This document shows positions 15,872 to 21,953 of a DNA stretch of 27,096 nt, in pieces. A model generated the notes under the pieces. The model was given only the letters and a program-made list of their open reading frames with translations, ran no database searches and had not been told where the DNA came from. The position numbers and the translations under genes are program-made. The DNA comes from a virus. The number at the start of each line of letters is the position of its first letter. The first letter of the stretch is position 1. The stretch is from positions 1 to 27,096 of IMG/VR virus record IMGVR_UViG_3300025732_000222; one strand, given 5' to 3'.

Positions 15872-18682
15872 ATGTCAGCAATCGATAGAATATCAATAAT
15901 TCCTTATGCTCGAAAGAAAGAAATTGAATTTTTTGGGACAAATCTTAGACCAGATAGAACGGCGAAATTTTATTTCGACGAAATTAATGTAGATGAGTAT
16001 GTTCAATCTGCATCTGAACTCATTATAACTGGAACTGATGCTACAAAATATAATGTTGGTGAGAAGATTATATGCGAAACAACAAACTCATTTTCAACTG
16101 TAATTAGAAGCGTTTCTCCCAATAAACTATTCCTGAATGATAATTTCATAACATTAAACGTTGCGCAGTATGGTGCAACTTCTTTGACTTCTAGTACGTT
16201 TGCAGTCGGGGATATTATATTCCAAGGTGATAATAACTCAACAACTTTCACTTCAAACACATTTAGCGCTAGAGTTGAACATTGGTTTTCGTCAAATAAT
16301 GCTCTTGTTGTGACTCCACTAAGTGGAACGGCGAATAGTTCTTCAACGAAAAGAGTATTACATTCAGTAATAAATTCAAATAGAGCAAATTTATCCTCTA
16401 TAAATGTTCAAAATAAATTTCCAACTGGTTCGATAATTAAATCTGTTGAAACAGCGACAAAAACATCAACAGTTGGTTCTTATTCACATAACAGTGGCGT
16501 GATTTCGGTCGTTAACCCAACCACGACAAAGATTAATCTTTCTTCAACATACACTGGAACGACTCCAACAACAATAAAAATCGTAGATGGCAGCGGATAC
16601 ACGCAAGATGCAACTATAAGTTCACTCGAATCGAGTAATACAGTTGCGGTATTATCAACTGCAATTACTGGTCTCAACAGCACAAGTAGATATTCTATTG
16701 GATCGCATGTTGTAGATTCAAACACCAATATTGCTGGTATTTTTTATCTTCCAGAAAATGAAAACCTAAGATTCTATACTGGGGAAAGAATATTTACAAT
16801 AACTGACGCAACTACATTCAATGGTAGCGATTCAACAATGAAAGCTACTGCAAAATATTCAACGACAGCGCTGTCAGTTCAATATGAAGGAGAGGTTCTG
16901 CGAGTAACTCGCACCACAGAAACCACAACTAGTGGTAGTGGTGCCGTAACAACGCAGCCTGGATCGAACACAGTTGATACATCAATATCAACTGAAGTTG
17001 AAGATCAAAGAACAACGAATGAAGAAACTCAAACTGGTTCGCCAACAACAACAGTTACGAACCCATTCAATTTTGTTGTACCAGATTTTATTCTCAATAT
17101 GGGGAGTTTGGGCATACCATTTGGTGATCCCGTCGCGCAAACATTCATTACACCAAGAAAAAATTATGGAATGTTTGCAACTTCAGTTGATTTATTCTTC
17201 AAATCGAAACCAACTGCAGATGACGCTGAAATACCAGTAACTGTTAGAATTGTATCAACACTAAATGGTTATCCAACTAATAGAGTTATCGCCTCAGCAA
17301 CAGTACAATGTTATGACGTTAAGACTACTGATGGGATTTCAACATTCCCAAGAAGCTCTAACACTTCAACATTGACTAAATTTACATTCTCTGATCCAGT
17401 ATTTTTATTGCCATCCACTGAATATGCGATTGTTGTTTATTCAGATTCTCCAGCTTATGAAGTTTGGGTTTCTGAGTTAGGAAGCGCAATAATCGGTGAC
17501 GCTGACGGTAGAAGGGTATCAGAACAACCTTATGTTGGAAGTTTCTTTAAATCTCAGAATGCATCAACTTGGACACCATACCAAAACGAAGATTTAATGT
17601 TTAGGATTAATCGAGCAGTTTTTGATACCTCGCCGATTAATCTAACATTCGGTCCAGTAAAACAATCTGCAGCAGTTCCTTATGATGAAATTATTCTGAA
17701 CGCATCTGAATTTGAATTCCCAGTTGCAAATATTGATCATGCAATTAAAACAACATTATTCTCAACATCAGCGCTAGAATCGACATTTAGTGATATTTCT
17801 CCAAACAAACCATTTTGGTTTGCTGAAAAGCCAGATTCACTCGTTACAAGTGGAAGAAGGAGGGTGATTCCAGCGTCTAATACTACAGCGTTCCAATCTC
17901 AAGTCACAGTCGATACTAATGACAATTACGTTTCTCCATTTTTCAACGCTGAAAATTACAATATTCTTGTGTCTCAAAATATTATCAATAATGGTGAATT
18001 GTATAACACTAGCGTAACTGTCACGAATGACGGATTCCACAGTAACGCGAGCAACGTTGTCGTCACGATTAGCGATTCGAATCTGTATCCTGGCGAAACA
18101 GGCGCAAGAGCAACTGCCAACGTAACATTAAATGCGAGTGGTAATGTTACCTCTGTGAATATTATTAACGCAGGAAAAGGTTATGTTGAGTCGCCAACAA
18201 TTACAATTGCAGAACCAGGAAGGGCAGCAAACGCAACAGCTGTAATCACTTCTGAAGATTCTAAATTTGGTGGTAATGCTCTTGCTAGATATATAACTAG
18301 AAAGGTGACGTTGGCAGATGGATTTGATTCTGGCGACCTTCGCGTAACATTAAAGGCGATTAGACCACAAGGAACAAATATTATTGTGTACTATAAAGTA
18401 CAATCTGATTCAGATTCCAGAAATTTCTCTGACATTAAGTGGAGAAGAATGTATTTGGAAAATGATGTTATTTCTCCAGATCTCAATACAGCGATTGACT
18501 TCAAATATAACCCATCTTCTGATCCAAGAATAAATAAAATATCGTATGTTGAAGATGGTGTGACATATCCAATCGGCGGAACATTTAAATATTTTGCAAT
18601 CAAAATTGTAATGTTAGCTGAATGTGGTTGCGTTTCGCCCACCATAAGAAATCTAAGGGCAATTTCGTTACCAGAGGGATAA
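15872..18682 (+). CDS. Large virion structural protein, marine T4-like type
   Basis: 936 aa. The N-terminal half is Ser/Thr/Asn rich and beta-prone. A Thr/Gln/Glu-rich linker at about residues 350-395 leads to a conserved-looking domain: GDPVAQTFITPRKNYGMFAT at about 417-436, VTVRIVSTLNGYPTNRVIAS, a tract VFLLPSTEYAIVVYSD, and SFFKSQNASTWTPYQNEDLM near 558-577. I recognise this set from cyanophage and related T4-like structural proteins of uncertain role. Residues about 712-793 contain a Gly-x-Gly-Tyr module. It is preceded by GAAAGG about 10 nt before the ATG, and the next gene begins after one base. It probably works with the 1252-aa protein in the peripheral baseplate. Confidence 0.78.
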   Translation: MSAIDRISIIPYARKKEIEFFGTNLRPDRTAKFYFDEINVDEYVQSASELIITGTDATKYNVGEKIICETTNSFSTVIRSVSPNKLFLNDNFITLNVAQYGATSLTSSTFAVGDIIFQGDNNSTTFTSNTFSARVEHWFSSNNALVVTPLSGTANSSSTKRVLHSVINSNRANLSSINVQNKFPTGSIIKSVETATKTSTVGSYSHNSGVISVVNPTTTKINLSSTYTGTTPTTIKIVDGSGYTQDATISSLESSNTVAVLSTAITGLNSTSRYSIGSHVVDSNTNIAGIFYLPENENLRFYTGERIFTITDATTFNGSDSTMKATAKYSTTALSVQYEGEVLRVTRTTETTTSGSGAVTTQPGSNTVDTSISTEVEDQRTTNEETQTGSPTTTVTNPFNFVVPDFILNMGSLGIPFGDPVAQTFITPRKNYGMFATSVDLFFKSKPTADDAEIPVTVRIVSTLNGYPTNRVIASATVQCYDVKTTDGISTFPRSSNTSTLTKFTFSDPVFLLPSTEYAIVVYSDSPAYEVWVSELGSAIIGDADGRRVSEQPYVGSFFKSQNASTWTPYQNEDLMFRINRAVFDTSPINLTFGPVKQSAAVPYDEIILNASEFEFPVANIDHAIKTTLFSTSALESTFSDISPNKPFWFAEKPDSLVTSGRRRVIPASNTTAFQSQVTVDTNDNYVSPFFNAENYNILVSQNIINNGELYNTSVTVTNDGFHSNASNVVVTISDSNLYPGETGARATANVTLNASGNVTSVNIINAGKGYVESPTITIAEPGRAANATAVITSEDSKFGGNALARYITRKVTLADGFDSGDLRVTLKAIRPQGTNIIVYYKVQSDSDSRNFSDIKWRRMYLENDVISPDLNTAIDFKYNPSSDPRINKISYVEDGVTYPIGGTFKYFAIKIVMLAECGCVSPTIRNLRAISLPEG

Positions 18683-18683
18683 T

Positions 18684-18896
18684 ATGTTAGTCAAGGTAAA
18701 AGACAATGATGGTCTTGTTCGTGATATGCGAAACAATTCAATTTTGAATACCAATCCCAGCGCATTGAAAAAGCATGAAATGATTATGAAAGAAAAAGAA
18801 AACGCCAAAAAATTGGCTGATGAAGTTACAAAAATGAAGAGTGAAATGTCTGATATAAAGCAAATGCTGCAAATTCTAATCGATAGAGAGAAATAA
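18684..18896 (+). CDS. Small coiled-coil protein of the tail cluster
   Basis: 70 aa. The start MLVKVKDNDGLVRDMRNNSI, followed by LNTNPSAL, is a pattern I associate with small conserved proteins of T4-like marine phages. From about residue 29 to the end it is strongly charged with hydrophobics at heptad-like spacing (MKEKENAKKLADEVTKMKSE and onward to LIDREK), so a coiled coil is likely. It starts one base after the previous stop and its TAA overlaps the next ATG. Perhaps an assembly factor or connector for the fibre encoded next; the function is unknown. Confidence 0.75.
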   Translation: MLVKVKDNDGLVRDMRNNSILNTNPSALKKHEMIMKEKENAKKLADEVTKMKSEMSDIKQMLQILIDREK

Positions 18897-20638
18897 TGCC
18901 GACTCCAAATATTCCTCAGGTACAAACAGCGAATACATTCGATCAGTGGCGAATTTACACTAACAGTGCTGTTAATGCTGTTAATGAGCTAAGAAGTACA
19001 ACATATGAAAAAGAAGCTGGTCTTCTTTACCTTTCGAATACAGATATTTCTACAGCATTACTTGTAAGCGGAAACGCTCGCGTTGATAGGATATTTACTG
19101 CTGGGAATGTGATTGCTGGGAATATCAATACAGCATCTTTAATTGAAACCACGAACCTTACTGTTAGAAACAATGCAATATTTGGAAATATCAACACATC
19201 ATTTTTAATTGAAACTGGGAACCTTACTGTTAGAAATAATGCAACTTTTGGTAATATTAACGTAACTTCATTATTGTCTACAACGAATTTAACAGTTAGA
19301 AATAATGCAACTTTCGGTAATATCAATACATCAACTTTAATTGAAACTGCAAATCTTACGGTTAGAAATAACGCCACTTTCGCTAACATTAATGTTACTT
19401 CAAATACAACCACAGCAAATTTAATAGTATCTCGTGGGTTGTTTTTAAATGGCGCAAACCTCGCTCTTGATCTCGCAAATTCATCAAATACAGTATTGGT
19501 TTCTGCAAATAGTGGATCAATACAAAGTAGATCAAGATTAAATTTCATTAACACAGCGTCAGTTCAAGTTTCTGTAGCCGCAGGAACTTCAGGAAATGCT
19601 AATGTCAGTTTTACTGTCGTTGGTGGATTCGGCGCACAAGGTGCTGCTGGTGCTCAGGGAGCTGCTGGTGCTCAGGGATCAGCAGGAGCACAAGGAGCTC
19701 CTGGTTCAACTGCTGGCGTTCAAGGACCAGCAGGAGCACAAGGAGCCGCTGGTGCTCAAGGATCTGCTGGCGCTCAGGGATCAGCAGGCGCACAAGGGTC
19801 TGCTGGTAGCCAAGGAGCAGCTGGTGCTCAAGGTGCTGCTGGGGCACAAGGTGCTGCTGGGGCACAAGGAGCAGCTGGGGCACAAGGAGCAGCTGGTGCT
19901 CAAGGTGCTGCTGGTGCTCAAGGATCAGCAGGTGCACAAGGGTCTGCTGGTGCTCAAGGTGCTGCTGGTGCTCAAGGATCAGCAGGTGCACAAGGGTCTG
20001 CTGGTGCTCAGGGATCAGCGGGAGCACAAGGATCATCAGGTGCACAAGGGTCTGCTGGTGTTCAAGGATCAGCGGGAGCACAAGGATCATCAGGTGCACA
20101 AGGGTCTGCTGGTGCTCAGGGATCAGCGGGAGCACAAGGATCATCAGGTGCACAAGGGTCTGCTGGTGCTCAGGGATCAGCGGGAGCACAAGGTCCAGCT
20201 GGTGTCGGCGCACAAGGAACAAGTGTCAATTTTACTGTTGGTTCGTTGGGCGTAGGAACAGCAGCGTCAGGAACTACTGGTGAAATTCGAGCAACAAATG
20301 ATATCACCGCATACTATTCTTCAGACAGAAGGCTGAAGGAAAATATTCGTAAAATCGAAAACGCTCTAGAGTTAATAAAACAAATTAATGGCGTTAGATA
20401 CGACTGGAAAGATGAACATATTAAAGATCGTGGTGGCGAAGATGGCATTTTCGTTCGTAAAGAAGATGTTGGCGTTATCGCGCAAGAGCTACAGGCTATT
20501 TTACCAGAAATAGTCGCCGAACGTTCAGACGGAATCTTAGCTGTAAGATATGAGAAAATAGTTGCATTGCTCATCGAAGCCATTAAAGAACTTGATCAAA
20601 AGCATGATAATTTAGTGAAACATCTCAGGAGAATATAG
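18896..20638 (+). CDS. Collagen-like tail fibre with C-terminal S74 intramolecular chaperone
   Basis: 580 aa. Order: N-terminal region (1-80) that may attach to the baseplate; five 22-residue repeats (about 80-190, unit like NLTVRNNATFGNINTS); a shared fibre module (about 200-245, VSANSGS and FINTASVQVSV); a collagen-like stalk of Gly-Ala-Gln and Gly-Ser/Ala-Ala triplets (246-442); and a C-terminal Peptidase_S74 domain (about 465-580). The last begins SSDRRLKENIRKIENALELI, with Ser476 and Lys481 in the spacing of the endosialidase-type autocleavage dyad, and continues with GVIAQELQAILPEIV and RYEKIVALLIEAIKEL. Such domains help trimers fold and then cut themselves off. GAGAG precedes the ATG, which overlaps the previous stop. 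Confidence 0.92.
   Translation: MPTPNIPQVQTANTFDQWRIYTNSAVNAVNELRSTTYEKEAGLLYLSNTDISTALLVSGNARVDRIFTAGNVIAGNINTASLIETTNLTVRNNAIFGNINTSFLIETGNLTVRNNATFGNINVTSLLSTTNLTVRNNATFGNINTSTLIETANLTVRNNATFANINVTSNTTTANLIVSRGLFLNGANLALDLANSSNTVLVSANSGSIQSRSRLNFINTASVQVSVAAGTSGNANVSFTVVGGFGAQGAAGAQGAAGAQGSAGAQGAPGSTAGVQGPAGAQGAAGAQGSAGAQGSAGAQGSAGSQGAAGAQGAAGAQGAAGAQGAAGAQGAAGAQGAAGAQGSAGAQGSAGAQGAAGAQGSAGAQGSAGAQGSAGAQGSSGAQGSAGVQGSAGAQGSSGAQGSAGAQGSAGAQGSSGAQGSAGAQGSAGAQGPAGVGAQGTSVNFTVGSLGVGTAASGTTGEIRATNDITAYYSSDRRLKENIRKIENALELIKQINGVRYDWKDEHIKDRGGEDGIFVRKEDVGVIAQELQAILPEIVAERSDGILAVRYEKIVALLIEAIKELDQKHDNLVKHLRRI
19154..19460 (+). repeat. 66-bp tandem repeats (22 aa) in the S74 fibre
   Basis: Diverged in-frame repeats begin at 19154, 19220, 19286, 19352 and 19418, an exact 66-bp period. 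Each encodes a unit like NLTVRNNATFGNIN followed by a short variable piece (SFLIETG, VTSLLST, TSTLIET). The last copy is degenerate (NLIVSRGLFLNG). The regular spacing with alternating hydrophobics suggests a trimeric beta-helix or similar shaft. Confidence 0.85.
19904..20210 (+). repeat. 54-bp tandem repeats in the collagen-like tract
   Basis: Units of 54 bp (18 residues, six Gly-x-y triplets) start at 19904, 19958, 20012, 20066, 20120 and 20174 (last one partial). The first two copies are nearly identical to each other, and the next three are nearly identical to each other (GGATCAGCGGGAGCACAAGG at their start). The tract is visibly richer in G and C than the flanking DNA. Confidence 0.85.
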
Positions 20639-20640
20639 TA

Positions 20641-21285
20641 ATGCCAACTCCAACTCCTGATCAAATTACTATGACGCAAGTGAATACTGAATTGGGTAGA
20701 ACTGGGTTAGCGACAAATTTCAATTTGGCGAACACAAGAAACCTTGCAAATATAACTACTTCTGGTTCTAAAATTCAAGCAGCAAATTTGAGTTTTGGTT
20801 TAGATGTTCCGAAAGCGCAAACAGGAATAAATTATGGTGTTAATGCAATACTCAGCATATCATATTTGAATAGTGTGGTTGGTAAGGCGTCAAATGGTAC
20901 AGTAAGAATTCTTATGAACTCAGATGGATCTGGATCATATCAAACCCTCGGAACTGATGCTGGTACGACAACTGTTCGTAGCATTACTTGGAAACCAACA
21001 GCAAGCACAGCTGGCGATCATTGGGTTCAAGTTAAAGTAGATTCTACTACTGCAAGCGGAACTGGCGCTGGTAGTGGGTGTTTCGGTAACGCAGCAAACA
21101 CAGATGTTAGGTTAAACGCTCAGGCAACATTTCAGGTTACCGCGATAAGAGCGACAAACGGTATAGCAGATCTTAGTGCTTCTGGAAATGTAATAATGAA
21201 ATATAGTACTGATGGTGGAACAACTAAAGAAGAATATTTTCGAAGACCATTCGTGTTTTTTGCTAGTGCAGAACGAACTGTATAA
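20641..21285 (+). CDS. Probable fibre-associated virion structural protein
   Basis: 214 aa. The N-terminus PDQITMTQVNTELGRTGLAT, followed by FNLANTRNLA, is a short motif I have seen at the start of phage fibre and tail proteins. The rest is Thr/Ser/Gly/Ala rich and beta-prone, with STDGGTTKEEYFRRPFVFFA near the C-terminus and a single cysteine. An AGGAG at 20627-20631 precedes the ATG. It shares the MPTP opening with the fibre just upstream. It may be an adhesin or fibre-tip protein working with that fibre; the function is not established. Confidence 0.7.
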   Translation: MPTPTPDQITMTQVNTELGRTGLATNFNLANTRNLANITTSGSKIQAANLSFGLDVPKAQTGINYGVNAILSISYLNSVVGKASNGTVRILMNSDGSGSYQTLGTDAGTTTVRSITWKPTASTAGDHWVQVKVDSTTASGTGAGSGCFGNAANTDVRLNAQATFQVTAIRATNGIADLSASGNVIMKYSTDGGTTKEEYFRRPFVFFASAERTV

Positions 21286-21290
21286 AGGAG
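21284..21290 (+). promoter_or_regulatory. Strong ribosome binding site for the 54-aa membrane protein
   Basis: AAAGGAG placed 7 nt before the ATG at 21298, the best Shine-Dalgarno in the window. It overlaps the stop codon of the upstream 214-aa gene and supports translation of the short gene that follows. Confidence 0.75.
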
Positions 21291-21297
21291 ATCTAAT

Positions 21298-21462
21298 ATG
21301 GATATTGGTGTAGTTATAGCAATTGTATTGGTTGTTGGGTTTGCTGTTTTCATTGGTTTAAAACTAAAAGAAAACAAAAACAAAAAAGTAACAACAAGTG
21401 TTGGGAATCCAACCAAACCAAATCCTGGCGTTAGCCCAGAATATAGACGGGAAAGAGAATAA
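21298..21462 (+). CDS. Small single-pass membrane protein, unknown function
   Basis: 54 aa. Residues 4-21 form one clear transmembrane segment (GVVIAIVLVVGFAVFIGL), followed by a Lys-rich stretch (KLKENKNKK) and a hydrophilic tail with two NP-containing turns, ending YRRERE. The positive charges after the segment predict N-terminus out and C-terminus in the cytoplasm. It has a strong Shine-Dalgarno, unlike most neighbours, and is the last gene before a hairpin terminator. Holin- or spanin-type roles are conceivable but nothing specific supports them. I do not recognise the family. Confidence 0.75.
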   Translation: MDIGVVIAIVLVVGFAVFIGLKLKENKNKKVTTSVGNPTKPNPGVSPEYRRERE

Positions 21463-21470
21463 GGTTTAAA

Positions 21471-21494
21471 GGTTCGTGTGTTCTATCACGAACC
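21471..21494 (+). terminator. Hairpin, probable terminator of the upstream block
   Basis: A perfect 8-bp stem GGTTCGTG / CACGAACC with an 8-nt loop, starting 9 nt after the stop of the 54-aa gene. No long T-run follows (CTATCTAAAC), so it would be a weak intrinsic terminator or an RNA 3'-end stabiliser. It lies about 90 bp before the next late promoter, at the largest gap in the window. Confidence 0.6.
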
Positions 21495-21546
21495 CTATCT
21501 AAACAATATTATTCTTCATAACCGACACTCTGATTATACTGGTTTT

Positions 21547-21585
21547 CTTGAGATAAGTAAAATGAAATATTGAGATTCTCTCAAG
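21547..21585. repeat. Nested inverted repeats just before the third late promoter
   Basis: CTTGAGA at 21547-21553 pairs with TCTCAAG at 21579-21585 (7-bp stem, 25-nt loop). Alternatively TTGAGA at 21570-21575 pairs with TCTCAA at 21579-21584 around a 3-nt loop. The two foldings exclude each other. The right arm touches the TATAAATA at 21586. This could be a second terminator-like hairpin or a protein site. Confidence 0.45.
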
Positions 21586-21593
21586 TATAAATA
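21586..21593 (+). promoter_or_regulatory. T4-type late promoter
   Basis: An exact TATAAATA, 24 nt before the ATG at 21618. It is preceded by two hairpins and no coding sequence, so it clearly opens a new transcription unit for the 111-aa protein, second fibre and LamG genes. Confidence 0.82.
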
Positions 21594-21617
21594 ATCTAAA
21601 AGTTCAGGAATTCCAAG

Positions 21618-21953
21618 ATGGCTCAATTTATCGAACTGAACCTAGACCAAGGTGCAGATTTCAGCTTTGACATGACCATCACTAATGATGATGGAACTGC
21701 TAAAAATGTTGCTGGGTATACTTTTTCCTCTTCAATGAAGAAATCGTATTATTCAACAACCACAACTGCAAATTTAACATCAACGATTTTAAATTCTTCT
21801 AATGGTTTAGTTAGATTTGCAATAACTGCTGCAAATAATGCAACAATAAAAGCTGGTAGATATTTGTTTGATATAAAACAAGTAGACACATCAAATAATG
21901 TTAGTCGTATAGTTGAAGGATTGATTATTGTAAATCCGAGAATAACTGAATGA
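21618..21953 (+). CDS. Small beta-sandwich virion protein, marine T4-like type
   Basis: 111 aa. The pattern LNLDQGADFSFDMTITNDDG, then VAGYTFSSSMKKSYYSTT, a short variable loop, and KAGRYLFDIKQVD with VEGLIIVNPRITE at the end is one I recognise from small virion proteins encoded beside fibres in cyanophage-type T4-like phages. It reads as a complete Ig-like or similar beta-sandwich. It is the first gene after the late promoter at 21586 and overlaps the fibre gene by four bases (ATGA). That suggests coupled synthesis and perhaps a connector or base for that fibre. The exact function is unknown. Confidence 0.78.
   Translation: MAQFIELNLDQGADFSFDMTITNDDGTAKNVAGYTFSSSMKKSYYSTTTTANLTSTILNSSNGLVRFAITAANNATIKAGRYLFDIKQVDTSNNVSRIVEGLIIVNPRITE

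Noticed and set aside
12096-18682. T4 gp9, gp10 or gp11 homologues
   Set aside because: The genes here have DUF4815-type and marine-phage structural motifs; I could not find segments that convincingly match those T4 proteins.
19631-20220. Possible CRISPR-like or satellite array
   Set aside because: Repeats are contiguous, in frame and encode Gly-x-y triplets; there are no unique spacers of constant size.
19596-20255. Long open frames in other frames and on the minus strand across the first collagen tract (up to about 219 codons)
   Set aside because: They are monotonous Leu/Gln/His-rich translations of the repeat DNA read out of frame; the fibre frame is continuous and has recognisable domains on both sides.
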